Assembly: GCF_024721975.1 (NCBI RefSeq)
Contig: NZ_JANQBB010000001.1
Coordinates: 1,291,422 to 1,355,421 of the forward strand
Direction: 5' to 3'
Source of the DNA: Paenibacillus endoradicis
GTDB taxonomy: Bacteria > Bacillota > Bacilli > Paenibacillales > Paenibacillaceae
DNA: 64,000 nt
The notes beneath the pieces were generated by a model. It did no database searches and was not told the DNA's origin. It saw only the letters and a program-made list of their open reading frames with translations. The first letter of the stretch is position 1. Each line of letters opens with the position of its first letter. Below, one piece after another: positions 23,958 to 32,665 of the stretch. A program made the translations under genes and the position numbers.

Positions 23958-24099
23958 TTTACATATTCAATTAGTTCAGAATTATCTACAATCCAGTGTT
24001 TTGAATATTAGATAACTGAATATAAAACAGGATTATCTTTCTTTCTGTCGAATGCTGAATATTAAGATTATTCCAAATAATACAGAAAGGAAGATCAAG

Positions 24100-24546
24100 T
24101 TGGAACTTTATCATGTATTTTTTCTTATCGGTATTATTTTGATAATATTAGCCTTGATAAAGGTGGTTACTAAAACCAAAAGATATGAAACCCCTTATTA
24201 TTCAGAATCTAAACCAGCACCGACACATGCACCAAAACAAAGAGAAGAATCTGTCGTTATTAAACTAAAAATAAATTCAATAAGAAAACCGATTAGTTAT
24301 AAATCATATTATACTGATAGAGAGCTTTTAAGTATCGCCTTAAACATAGAATACGCTAGAAAAGATAGAAACATTTCGCAACAACAACTATCAGATTGTC
24401 TAGGTTATAAAAGCACTAGTTTTATATCTCGACTTGAAACAAGCCAAGCAGAGAAAATTTCACACGAGAAAGTAATAAATATTGCGAAATGTTTAGATGT
24501 TGATCCTTCTGAAATATTAAGTGAATTAGAACATTTTTCTAGTTAG
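24100..24546 (+). CDS. membrane-anchored XRE-family HTH protein
   Basis: About 148 residues from TTG 24100, with AAAGGAAG upstream. Residues 3-24 form a single membrane helix (YHVFFLIGIILIILALIKVV). A flexible Pro/Lys linker follows, then a C-terminal HTH_3 domain (LNIEYARKDRNISQQQLSDC, SFISRLETSQAEKISHEKV, LDVDPSEILSEL). A membrane tether on a Cro/C1-type domain is unusual and suggests signal-dependent release or nucleoid-membrane contact. Its terminator follows at once. Confidence 0.7.
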   Translation: MELYHVFFLIGIILIILALIKVVTKTKRYETPYYSESKPAPTHAPKQREESVVIKLKINSIRKPISYKSYYTDRELLSIALNIEYARKDRNISQQQLSDCLGYKSTSFISRLETSQAEKISHEKVINIAKCLDVDPSEILSELEHFSS

Positions 24547-24575
24547 TAAATGAAAAACTCTATCATCAATGAACT

Positions 24576-24624
24576 GCACCTCCAATTGTTAGTTGTGAGT
24601 ATCCAACAATTCGGGGTGCTTTTT
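24576..24624 (+). terminator. terminator
   Basis: GCACC..AATTGTT ... AACAATT..GGTGC stem followed by TTTTT. Confidence 0.65.
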
Positions 24625-24773
24625 ATGTCTAATTTTTTACTATTAAATTCCCCCTTAGCTCCACTCTAGGTGATAGATTAATTAACATTTATCCATAGTT
24701 GTTTCCACATATCGCCAAAACATGACTTTTGAATTATACTTAAGGAAATTTCTGTGGTAAAGGTGGCTAAATA

Positions 24774-25826
24774 ATGAGTGCAAATGTCCAAAAACAATTA
24801 TTACCAGTAATCCCAACTACAAAAAATTACTGGTTAGTCAGAACACAAGGTGGAAAGTACTATGATGACTATAAAAGAAATGGGTTTATTGCAATCAACT
24901 GGAACGAGATCACCATTTCAGATATAGTAGACCTTTCAATCACTGATTTAGCTAGAACAGTTAAAGAGAAGTACCCTGATAAACAAGGACAAGGTAGAAC
25001 CGCTAACCAATTACGTGTATTTTCCAAGGTTATTAAAAAAGGTGATGCTGTAATTATTACAAGTCATTCTTCGAATAAACTAACAATAGGCCAAATCATC
25101 GAAGATGAACCTTTTGTTGATGTAATAAACGATCAATTATTAGAAGAGAATAATAAACTTTGTCCCTATCATAAGAGAAAAAAGGTTAAGTGGGGTCCAA
25201 CTTACAATAAGTATGAAATAGACATTGAGTTATTCAAAATGCTTCAACATGCACAGCAAACGATTAGTTCCGCGAACGATTATGCTGATGCGATCGAAAG
25301 TCTGACACATAATTTTTATACTAAAGGTAATGAAGCATATCTTGCTTTAAGAGTTAAAAAAGATGGAAAAATACCAATGTCTGAATTTTTCCCGATGGGA
25401 ACGGAGATTTTGAAACTTGCAAGTTCGTTTAATGAATTCTCGAGTACTATAAAGATAGACATTGACGATATTGAAACAAAAATAAATGTGAACTCACCAG
25501 GAAAAATTAAATTAAAGGGAACAATTGCAACAATAACTATTGTAGGGTTACTCTTAGTAGGACTTACTGGGGGGAAATTCACCATTAACACACCTGAAAA
25601 ATTAGGTGGATTGAATGTAGAGATTAGTACACCTGGACTAATAAAAGTAGTTAATGATTTTCTAGAATCTAGAAAAAGTGATGAGTTTCAAGATAAGTTA
25701 CTCGAGAAATATATGGACGACTTGCAAGTAGATACGCCTGACGAATTAAAAACCCTACTTGACACTGTTAATAATAACTCAGCAGAAGTTCTAGAAGTTA
25801 GGAATAATGATACTTCTGAAAAATAA
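24774..25826 (+). CDS. PUA/EVE-like N-domain protein with one TM segment
   Basis: 350 residues. The first 140 resemble the PUA-like sensor domain found at the N-terminus of some restriction endonucleases: YWLVRTQGGKYYDDYKRNGF, QGQGRTANQLRVFSKVIKKG, AVIITSHSSNKLTIGQIIED. Near residues 240-265 there is one hydrophobic span (GTIATITIVGLLLVGLTGG), then a charged coiled tail. No nuclease motif is seen. With the 2-TM protein that follows 40 bases later it forms a two-gene operon. Function is inferred only. Confidence 0.6.
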   Translation: MSANVQKQLLPVIPTTKNYWLVRTQGGKYYDDYKRNGFIAINWNEITISDIVDLSITDLARTVKEKYPDKQGQGRTANQLRVFSKVIKKGDAVIITSHSSNKLTIGQIIEDEPFVDVINDQLLEENNKLCPYHKRKKVKWGPTYNKYEIDIELFKMLQHAQQTISSANDYADAIESLTHNFYTKGNEAYLALRVKKDGKIPMSEFFPMGTEILKLASSFNEFSSTIKIDIDDIETKINVNSPGKIKLKGTIATITIVGLLLVGLTGGKFTINTPEKLGGLNVEISTPGLIKVVNDFLESRKSDEFQDKLLEKYMDDLQVDTPDELKTLLDTVNNNSAEVLEVRNNDTSEK

Positions 25827-25866
25827 GTTTTTGGTATATACTAGTTCTAGAGAGGAGGATAATACC

Positions 25867-26073
25867 ATGGATACCTTGTTGAACTTATTATCTATCATAG
25901 GCGCTACACTGGCATTGTTCGGGATAATCTTCCTTATACAAAGTTACACCGTTGGTCTTTTTCCATTTTTCAAGAAACAAATTTACAAACGTTTTTCTCG
26001 TGGTGACCTAATTTTCAGTATTAGTTCACTAATAATTTTTCTTAGTTTTTTTAATGTTCAGGCTCCATATTAA
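25867..26073 (+). CDS. 68-residue two-TM protein
   Basis: ATG 25867 lies behind AGGAGGATAATACC. Two hydrophobic helices (LLNLLSIIGATLALFGIIFL and LIFSISSLIIFLSFF) are separated by a basic loop (KKQIYKRFSRG). Probably the membrane partner of the upstream PUA-like protein. A terminator follows within ten bases. Confidence 0.65.
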   Translation: MDTLLNLLSIIGATLALFGIIFLIQSYTVGLFPFFKKQIYKRFSRGDLIFSISSLIIFLSFFNVQAPY

Positions 26074-26079
26074 CATACT

Positions 26080-26107
26080 AGCCCCTCTCTTTAAGGTGAG
26101 GGGCTTA
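26080..26107 (+). terminator. terminator separating accessory region and prophage lysis end
   Basis: AGCCCCTC / GAGGGGCT stem, convergent with the amidase gene and T-rich on both sides. Confidence 0.75.
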
Positions 26108-26122
26108 ATTATAACTATTTTT

Positions 26123-26143
26123 GCTAACGAAAAATTCCTTACC
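26123..26143 (+). repeat. GCTAAGG hairpin family, degenerate copy
   Basis: GCTAACGAAAAATTCCTTAC then CTCAACTATTTAG. It ends at the stop codon of the amidase gene. Confidence 0.5.
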
Positions 26144-26147
26144 TCAA

Positions 26148-26852
26148 CTATTTAGTAGCACGTAGAGCAATAGCGACTGATCGCCAACCCTCAAGCGTCA
26201 TCTTAGGTTCACTGATTTTCTTCTTGATAAACTCTGCTCCGAACTCCGATACAAACCACTTAGGAGGATCTATTTGAGCAGTTTGCTTTTCTAGCAATCG
26301 AATAGTATCTGATTGTGCTTTCACTGTCTGCTTTAATCCGTCTACCTCTTTTCGTTCTGCTTCTGTCATCTCCTCATTCTCTCCTTTCGTTACATCACTT
26401 CTAAATTGGTCCATGTTTATAACAGGACATGCTTTCCAACTATAGCCAGGATACTGACTATGCCCCTTAACTTCAACTGCACTTGGCAATTGCAACTGTA
26501 GCCATTTAACAAGCTCTAGCGCTGATTTGTATTGAGCATCTGTCGGTTGTTGCGTCCTAAAGTCTCCAACAAGACAAATACCTAATGCATGCTTATTGCT
26601 GTTGCCTACGTGATAGCCTACTGTCGTATGATCTAGGCATTGATTGATTGTACCGTCTCTATCAATTACGTATGTGTATGCGATACCTGGCCATCCATTA
26701 GTATTAACGTGATAAGTTGCAAATGCTTGTGCTGAACCGCTTAGAGTCAAGGAATGATGAATAGCCAGTGAACGGATATCACTGGCTTTACGAGAGTTAT
26801 ATTTTTTTGTTTTGTGGACAGGTAGCCTACCTTTCAGATCAATGATTTGCAT
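26148..26852 (-). CDS. N-acetylmuramoyl-L-alanine amidase (endolysin)
   Basis: About 235 residues. Residues 25-150 form an Amidase_2/PGRP domain with zinc ligands in SLAIHHS and VKGHSQYPG, and the following KACPVINMDQF. Family blocks YHVNTNGWPGIAYTYVIDRD and VGYHVGNSNKHALGICLVGD are clear. The C-terminal part is a coiled coil and small helical domain that may bind the cell wall. ATG 26852 follows AGGTGATCC inside the holin gene. It cleaves host peptidoglycan at lysis. Confidence 0.92.
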   Translation of the reverse strand: MQIIDLKGRLPVHKTKKYNSRKASDIRSLAIHHSLTLSGSAQAFATYHVNTNGWPGIAYTYVIDRDGTINQCLDHTTVGYHVGNSNKHALGICLVGDFRTQQPTDAQYKSALELVKWLQLQLPSAVEVKGHSQYPGYSWKACPVINMDQFRSDVTKGENEEMTEAERKEVDGLKQTVKAQSDTIRLLEKQTAQIDPPKWFVSEFGAEFIKKKISEPKMTLEGWRSVAIALRATK

Positions 26853-27249
26853 CGGGATCACCTGACTTACCTCTTAGAACTTGAACTGCCTTTGAAATAA
26901 TTGGTGGAATCGGCACACCAAGGCGACCAGTGTTCTCTATAAGACTCAATAGCTCTCCCGCTAGATAAAAAAAGATCGCTGCATCCCTTATAAGATGAGC
27001 ATCGCCTATAACTGTATCCAATAAATGTGCCACCGCTACAATAGACAACGTGCCAATCTTACGTGTGACACCAAACCATAGTTCTCTACTTGATGCTTTC
27101 CCTTCCTTTCCAGCCAAGGCTAGACCACTCACAAAATCAATTACAATAAATACAACTAATACTGTCATGAGCTGCGTCCACCCTCCGAATAAAAATGATG
27201 CCACTGCACCGCCAATTGCTATGAAAAACTTAATTATACTATCCATCAT
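26839..27249 (-). CDS. phage holin (phage_holin_4 family)
   Basis: About 136 residues with three to four hydrophobic helices: FFIAIGGAVASFLFGGW, LMTVLVVFIVIDFVSGLALA and AAIFFYLAGELLSLIENTG. The DFxSG...A motif and position before the endolysin identify the phi29-unrelated PF05105 holin group. It forms the membrane lesion that releases the amidase. A double ATG follows GGGGTG. Its end overlaps the amidase start. Confidence 0.88.
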   Translation of the reverse strand: MMDSIIKFFIAIGGAVASFLFGGWTQLMTVLVVFIVIDFVSGLALAGKEGKASSRELWFGVTRKIGTLSIVAVAHLLDTVIGDAHLIRDAAIFFYLAGELLSLIENTGRLGVPIPPIISKAVQVLRGKSGDPDANH

Positions 27250-27274
27250 TACACCCCATTCCATAATTTTGAGC

Positions 27275-27304
27275 ATAAAAAAAGCACCCTTTGTTGGATG
27301 CTCT
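27275..27304 (-). terminator. terminator between abi-alpha-like gene and holin
   Basis: Minus-strand stem AGCATCC ... GGGTGCT followed by seven T. Confidence 0.75.
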
Positions 27305-27336
27305 AATGTCGTTGTATGGTCCTACATACTTCTGTT

Positions 27337-28149
27337 TTACCATGTAGGCCTAATACAATTGATAAAACTTTTACCGAATGAAGTTAAAACGTATCTTCCA
27401 TTGACTATACTAATAGTTGCATTTTCCAATTCCCCTTCAGCTTGGTATTTTTCCAACTGTTTTTTATACGCTTCTTCCTCATCTTTTAATTGTTCCCGTA
27501 GGATTTTGTATTGATCTAATTCACTTCTTCGTATCACATCTGTGTCTTCTATCAATGCGCATCTAATTAAATTATCCATATATAAAGCGATATTATCATC
27601 GAAATCTAATATAACTAGATCATTTAAGTTACTAAATTTACTAGAAAGTGGAACCTCACCACCATTTTGATTTTTAACTATTTGCGAGTAGATTATATGT
27701 TCTCTTTTAGTAAAGACTTCATTAATAATCTTCGCTTCATCTTGACTTAAGTTTTTTATAATATCAATAAATCCAGGATGAGCATGTCTAACTGTATTAA
27801 TATTTGAAGCACTGGTTAATAAATTTAAAAACAATTCTGCTATATCATCATTTGTTACAGTTAGTAATTCATCAATAACTCGTAACCCAAGTGTTGGGGG
27901 AACGGTGATTATTTGATCTTCTTCAACTAAATCTAACTTTTTTTTGTACTTATCCATATGCTTTTCGAAATATAACTGTGAATTGGAATTTGCCAATTTT
28001 AATGGCAATAAGATAGTATTGCAAAGATCAAATACCGTTTCCAAAGCTAGTCCAACTTTTTTTACTGCGGGTTGAGTTAAATCTGGATATATCATTTTGA
28101 AAGCCTCAAAACCTTTGTCACTCATTTTTCCAAGTCCTAATAAATCCAT
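27337..28149 (-). CDS. Abi-alpha (DUF4393) protein
   Basis: 270 residues matching the DUF4393/Abi-alpha pattern: LTQPAVKKVGLALETVFDLC near the N-terminus, ITVPPTLGLRVIDELLTVT, LFLNLLTSASNINTVRHAHP and GFIDIIKNLSQDEAKIINEV. Known members cause abortive infection or superinfection exclusion. It has its own ribosome site (GAGGTGG) and terminator, so it is a self-contained moron beside the lysis genes. The mechanism is unknown. A short coiled coil (EEEAYKKQLEKYQAEGELE) precedes the C-terminus. Confidence 0.75.
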   Translation of the reverse strand: MDLLGLGKMSDKGFEAFKMIYPDLTQPAVKKVGLALETVFDLCNTILLPLKLANSNSQLYFEKHMDKYKKKLDLVEEDQIITVPPTLGLRVIDELLTVTNDDIAELFLNLLTSASNINTVRHAHPGFIDIIKNLSQDEAKIINEVFTKREHIIYSQIVKNQNGGEVPLSSKFSNLNDLVILDFDDNIALYMDNLIRCALIEDTDVIRRSELDQYKILREQLKDEEEAYKKQLEKYQAEGELENATISIVNGRYVLTSFGKSFINCIRPTW

Positions 28150-28544
28150 TACGGAAATCCCACCTCTCGAAAGATACTTCCGTAATTATACAAAACAATT
28201 ATCAATTTTGGTAGTATTAGTAAATTAGGATTAAAAATATTGCTTTGCTTTTGTGATTTTTTTTGAGAGAATATTCAAACTACTATTAATAAAGGATGTT
28301 ACTCGATATAGAGATTTAAATAATTCATATAAGAACTTATTAACTAATAGAAAAATAGCTTTTTTCATGTGATACACATCCTTATAAAGTGTGTTACAAA
28401 TTCCAGTACACAGAAATAATAATTAGAAGTTGTAACTTTATATTAAATCGACTTTTCCTAGTTTCCTCTAAATATTCATAACAAACAATATTGTCCTAAT
28501 TCATTTTTTATTTTCCTGCACAATACGTGACAAATATTAGCATA
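28150..28544. other. AT-rich gene-free stretch beside the moron
   Basis: No frame with a ribosome site is visible. The stretch is very AT-rich with short inverted repeats (GTGATACAC / GTGTGTTAC near 28370-28396). It may hold the promoter of the Abi-alpha gene. Confidence 0.35.
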
Positions 28545-28574
28545 TAATAGTAATATAGTACTATATAACTATTA
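28545..28574 (+). promoter_or_regulatory. 30-bp near-perfect palindrome (candidate operator)
   Basis: TAATAGTAATATAGT and ACTATATAACTATTA differ from exact symmetry at one pair. It stands 18 bases before the ATG of a 43-residue gene and includes TATAAT-like boxes, so it is well placed as an operator. Confidence 0.6.
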
Positions 28575-28591
28575 TAATGGAGTAATAACTG

Positions 28592-28723
28592 ATGCCAAAT
28601 TACTATTTTAGAGAAGTATGGTCTCCCTTAAAATTAATCGGGATTCGTATTTTCCGTGATGACGAAGAGAAAGTTTGGATAAAAATATGGTCTAAGCCTA
28701 GAAGACGCCTTAAAAGAATTTAG
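28592..28723 (+). CDS. 43-residue basic protein
   Basis: ATG behind GGAG at nine bases. The product MPNYYFREVWSPLKLIGIRI continues through DDEEKVWIKIWSKP to a tail RRRLKRI. It is plus-strand in an otherwise minus-strand late region, and its promoter carries a strong palindrome. Possibly a small DNA-binding or membrane-active regulator. No family is recognised. Confidence 0.5.
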   Translation: MPNYYFREVWSPLKLIGIRIFRDDEEKVWIKIWSKPRRRLKRI

Positions 28724-28771
28724 TCGAACACATTATCCAACCCTCCTTTCTCCCCTCCCTAATTTAGACAA

Positions 28772-28794
28772 TAAAAAAAGACCATTACGGTCTA
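28772..28794 (-). terminator. end-of-late-operon terminator
   Basis: GACCGTAATGGTC followed by seven T on the minus strand, just beyond the stop of the last tail gene. Confidence 0.75.
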
Positions 28795-29400
28795 CACATC
28801 AATTGCATCTATATAACGTGGATCGTATAACTTCATATGCTCGTATATCTGCTTTTGCAAGTTGTTGCCTTGCTCGGAAAGAGCTTCTGCACTAAATTGT
28901 GTATCGAGTATCGATTGTACAGCGTCAGATCCAACGATCCAATTAATAACTTCTATTGCTTCACCTTTTATGTCTACACCTACTCCTGCTGATCCTGATA
29001 GCTCATCTTTAGCAGTAACGACAATTAAATCATCAATAGCGACCAAATCAAATTGCTCTGTTTGTAATAACAGCGCATCAACAACATCTTGTTTAATCAT
29101 GTCCTCTGAAACAGTCACAGTAGCTATTACAGTATCCTCTTTTGTGATGTTGATATCTCCATCACCGATCAATCGAAGCCACAATGTTGTGTTTTGTTGT
29201 GGTTTAGCATCATCTTCTATCAAATACAAAAATCTTTGCAAAGGTTGGTTTCCAGCTAATCTTGCAGCCATGTCATAATAAACATGTATCTCTGCTTCAA
29301 TGCGATTTAACACTCGGTTGATCTGAGCTAACATGATTACTGAGTACAATTCATTTGCAACTATCCCTGTATCTAGTGTTTCCGATTTTTCTAACGCCAT
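28792..29400 (-). CDS. phage tail-associated protein, unknown
   Basis: 202 residues, acidic, with the segment TLWLRLIGDGDINITKEDTV and a beta-rich middle. It closes the tail-fibre operon, so it may be a fibre chaperone or accessory baseplate protein. GGAGTGGTGA precedes the ATG. Function inferred from position only. Confidence 0.6.
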   Translation of the reverse strand: MALEKSETLDTGIVANELYSVIMLAQINRVLNRIEAEIHVYYDMAARLAGNQPLQRFLYLIEDDAKPQQNTTLWLRLIGDGDINITKEDTVIATVTVSEDMIKQDVVDALLLQTEQFDLVAIDDLIVVTAKDELSGSAGVGVDIKGEAIEVINWIVGSDAVQSILDTQFSAEALSEQGNNLQKQIYEHMKLYDPRYIDAIDV

Positions 29401-29416
29401 TATTCACCACTCCATT

Positions 29417-30664
29417 CTAAGTAATTTCTTTCCAAGTTCCATTTACCAACTGTCTACCATTCTGTGCTTGCCAAGTTGCTCCATTATTACGATTGCCTTG
29501 CTCAATATTGCTCCATACTCCATTAACAAGCATCTTAATGCCTTCTACATCAAGATTAAACTTAATTAAGTTCGAGCCGTTATCTAAATTTGCAATAAAA
29601 TATAGTAATCTATTATTTATTGCTACACTGTGTATTGACCTCGTATAACCATTTGCGTTAGTTACTGTTAGTCCTGTGGATTTAATAGTTAATATACCAG
29701 CGCTAAACTTACCCGTATACAGCAGCCTGTTTGCTCCATTTGGTATAGCTAATAGGAAACCAACGCTATTCCCATCTACAATCACATCAAAGTCTAAATG
29801 CTGTACACTTGTAGATTGGAATGGACTATTTAGTAATACACTTACAGCACTGAAAGATACACCATTTGTAGTTGTTACATACGCTAATACGGGCGCTGTA
29901 TTGTTTGCAATCAGATAGCTGAAAAAGATATATACCGTACCATTAAACTCTACAGCATTTATTCGTCTTATATAGTGACCAACAGGTAATGTGGCTACGG
30001 TTTGCATAGCTTGAAGACCACCGTTTAATGTTAATTTTCTGCGTACAGCTAATATATTACTTGTGCCGTAAATAATCCAAGTTTCACCACTAGCTATTGC
30101 GTGAACTTCACTAGCGCCATTTCTTGCAGAATCGCTAGAAGTTCCAGAAACATATGCTGCGCCTAAATTGGGTGCAGCTGTTGTCGTCAAAGATGCATGC
30201 CTTTTATAATAAGTATTACTTGTTGAGCCTTCGGTCATGCTTGTTTGTAAATAATGATAATTACCATGCATTAATTTAGCAAAATCTACATTGGTATACG
30301 GGGAAGAAGAACCGTTTGATCTTGACGAATATATATTTGTCGTCGGTAAAATAGTAGTCGCATCAAAGTAACAAGTAAATAATCTATCATTATCGTTAGT
30401 GTCTCCGTAGCTTCCTGTAACATGAACCATAGTGCCGTTGCCTAGTATTGTTTTAATTGAAATTACATAGTCAAAATCGGGATTTGATGTTGTACCTGCA
30501 TCTAATTTACATAAATCTAGCCATGTAACTCCCTCATTATTTGAGTAGATTAGCTGATAGTTATTCTTTGACGCGAGATAAGCTGTGACTAGCCAACCAT
30601 TAGACAATCTAGTGACCTGCGGCACAATAGAACCGTTATTTATGAGATTCGTTGTAATCGCCAT
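29417..30664 (-). CDS. tail fibre / receptor-binding protein with sialidase-like propeller
   Basis: 415 residues. The N-terminal segment resembles BNR/Asp-box propeller proteins (YSNNEGVTWLDLCKLDAG). The body is beta-rich with repeated YV..NG and S.NGV patterns. The last 45 residues form a small repeat (VNGVWSNIEQGNRNNG, QLVNGTWKEIT) often seen at phage fibre tips. AGGAGG lies before the ATG. It probably recognises cell-wall glycans. Confidence 0.65.
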   Translation of the reverse strand: MAITTNLINNGSIVPQVTRLSNGWLVTAYLASKNNYQLIYSNNEGVTWLDLCKLDAGTTSNPDFDYVISIKTILGNGTMVHVTGSYGDTNDNDRLFTCYFDATTILPTTNIYSSRSNGSSSPYTNVDFAKLMHGNYHYLQTSMTEGSTSNTYYKRHASLTTTAAPNLGAAYVSGTSSDSARNGASEVHAIASGETWIIYGTSNILAVRRKLTLNGGLQAMQTVATLPVGHYIRRINAVEFNGTVYIFFSYLIANNTAPVLAYVTTTNGVSFSAVSVLLNSPFQSTSVQHLDFDVIVDGNSVGFLLAIPNGANRLLYTGKFSAGILTIKSTGLTVTNANGYTRSIHSVAINNRLLYFIANLDNGSNLIKFNLDVEGIKMLVNGVWSNIEQGNRNNGATWQAQNGRQLVNGTWKEIT

Positions 30665-30678
30665 AATCTATATACCTC

Positions 30679-32328
30679 CTAAGATGGTGGTGGAAACCAT
30701 AAATCTCCATTAGTCGCACCAACAGGAGTTGTAAGGGAATTATAGGTTTTTATTCCGTTTGTTCTTTCTGCGTTGAGGTTTGCTTGTAGTGTTCCATCAC
30801 TTACAGGATGCAGTTTCCAGCTCGTAGGCACTCCGCTAGTATTTATAGGATTGTGCATAAGCTTGCCTGTGTACATATTGTCTAAAATAACGGTCACACG
30901 GTTAATTGTCCATTTTCGGATCTCTATAATGCCGTAATCCGTAGCTGCTAATCCGATATTTACGTTATTATCAGCATTTACGTTAAACCGCATGATGGAC
31001 TTATCAGCCATAGCCGCTATAATCGTGGCTAGATTCGCGTTAGCTGCAGCAACTTCCGTCAAGGCGTTGTAGTTCCTCCATCCGTTGTGTAATTCAGCGT
31101 TGAGGCTCGTTTGAACTGATCCATTAGCATAAGGTTCTCTCTTCCAACCTCCAAATTTAATAGTAGCGGTAGAATTATATCTTGATTTAAGTGTGAACTC
31201 GTTTGGTGTATTTTCCAAGAAGTAGAACCACGCAACAGTAGTACCAAGTTTTTCTACAATTAGATGACCAGCTGCAGGGTATAATCCACCCACCGTTGAT
31301 GAGGTATACACAACTAGAATTGATAATGGTTCCATAGCATTAAATATAGCATCGAATGTTTCGCTTCCTTGCGTTATTCCTAACTCAGAAAACGCATTGT
31401 ACCGTTTCCACCCATTATGCAATCCACTATTCCAATTTGGCATCACCGTTGTGCTTATGCTAGTCGCTGAAGGTGTTCCTTGTGCTGCTGCAAAATGAAC
31501 TGAATCAACCCTTACTTGTGGCGCTGGTAGTGCGGTGCTGTCCGCGTAAAACTCAGTGAGCGTCATCGCTTTCATAGCTGTTTCAAAATCAGCAGGCACA
31601 TTCTGTGTACTATTAAACGCTGTCACCTTGACAGATACTCGTTGATCTGGGTTTGTATTTGTTGCAAATTCAATAGGTATAATAAATTTAGATTTTTCAC
31701 TATCAAACCTCAGAGAACCAATGCGAATATGTGGAATAGTACGGGAAGATGCCTCAATATATTTTTCATCACTGAACGTGTTACTGCCATTAACAGTGAG
31801 AGTACCGTAAAATCTTTTTGTTAAGTTTCCACTAATGTCAATGGTATTGAATCCACCGCTAACTGTTACATCTAAATAACCATTAAAATATGCAACTGGA
31901 AACTCAATGTTCATTTTTTGTTTCGGGGAATTTCCGATAGTTAGTTTAGTGCCTAAATATTTTTCGAAAATTCTCTGATCTAGATTGAACATACCAGTTG
32001 CAACAGGATTCTCCTTCGGCAACGAATCCATAATGTTTTGTCTAAAAGCCTCGTGATCATATGCTGTATAATTCCTTGCTACTTTCGTTCCTATCGCCCA
32101 TGATTGTGCGCTTCCTTGAAGTCCTCTTGTTACGCCTGAAATTGTATTTCCTGATTTTGATGTATAGAGAATAGTTTCAGCATTCTCTCCTTGACCAATA
32201 ACTGCTAAGTTTGGAGCTGCTGGAAGCACCGCACCATTTAGTAATGTGATACTTGTTTGTGATGCTGTGATCGCTGTAGAAACTTCTGTTATGGGACTAT
32301 TCGCAATCGCTGGATACATGGTTATCAT
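30679..32328 (-). CDS. tail fibre protein with repeated modules
   Basis: 549 residues. The N-terminus (ITASQTSITLLNGAVLPAAP, TILYTSKSGNTISGVTRGLQ) is the baseplate-attachment type common in Bacillus phage fibres. The C-terminal half carries three degenerate repeats built on LHNGWKRYNAF, LHNGWRNYNAL and RTNGIKTYNSL, about 90-100 residues apart. Host-range determinant by inference. It lies directly upstream of the propeller-type fibre. Confidence 0.7.
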   Translation of the reverse strand: MITMYPAIANSPITEVSTAITASQTSITLLNGAVLPAAPNLAVIGQGENAETILYTSKSGNTISGVTRGLQGSAQSWAIGTKVARNYTAYDHEAFRQNIMDSLPKENPVATGMFNLDQRIFEKYLGTKLTIGNSPKQKMNIEFPVAYFNGYLDVTVSGGFNTIDISGNLTKRFYGTLTVNGSNTFSDEKYIEASSRTIPHIRIGSLRFDSEKSKFIIPIEFATNTNPDQRVSVKVTAFNSTQNVPADFETAMKAMTLTEFYADSTALPAPQVRVDSVHFAAAQGTPSATSISTTVMPNWNSGLHNGWKRYNAFSELGITQGSETFDAIFNAMEPLSILVVYTSSTVGGLYPAAGHLIVEKLGTTVAWFYFLENTPNEFTLKSRYNSTATIKFGGWKREPYANGSVQTSLNAELHNGWRNYNALTEVAAANANLATIIAAMADKSIMRFNVNADNNVNIGLAATDYGIIEIRKWTINRVTVILDNMYTGKLMHNPINTSGVPTSWKLHPVSDGTLQANLNAERTNGIKTYNSLTTPVGATNGDLWFPPPS

Positions 32329-32333
32329 ATTCT

Positions 32334-32573
32334 TTACTCCTTCCTCGCTTCATTTTCTGCTTGATTATCGTTATAATCTGCTTTACTATCATCTTTCGAT
32401 ATCTTTGGAGTAGCTTGTTCGATAGTTTCACCTAGCCACATTTCAACTTCTTTCAATATCTCTAATTGCTTTGCTCCATGCATAATAGATATCGCAATAA
32501 TACAGTCCTTGATCTCCTCAATTGGTTGATCTACATCAGCTAAAATTTCTAGTTTTTTTGATATTTGCGCCAT
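32334..32573 (-). CDS. small tail-region protein
   Basis: 79 residues, all helical, acidic C-terminal tail. The segment LADVDQPIEEIKDCIIAISI is not recognised. AAAGGACGG precedes the ATG. The stop is five bases before the fibre gene, so it is co-translated with it. Confidence 0.6.
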   Translation of the reverse strand: MAQISKKLEILADVDQPIEEIKDCIIAISIMHGAKQLEILKEVEMWLGETIEQATPKISKDDSKADYNDNQAENEARKE

Positions 32574-32594
32574 TTCATTCCGTCCTTTCTGAAC

Positions 32595-32626
32595 GAAAAA
32601 TAAGCCCTCGACAAGATCGAGAGCTT
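32595..32626 (-). terminator. terminator upstream of the fibre genes
   Basis: GCTCTCGATCTTGTCGAGGGC with T-rich tail on the minus strand. It would separate fibre genes from the spike and moron genes. Confidence 0.6.
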
Positions 32627-32665
32627 TTAATACTTATAGTATAGAACTGTAGTGTTACTGATTTA

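Noticed and set aside
26123..26143. Phage attachment site at the lysis end
   Set aside because: The sequence belongs to a hairpin family with copies inside the phage as well, so it cannot be assigned as attL without the other phage end.
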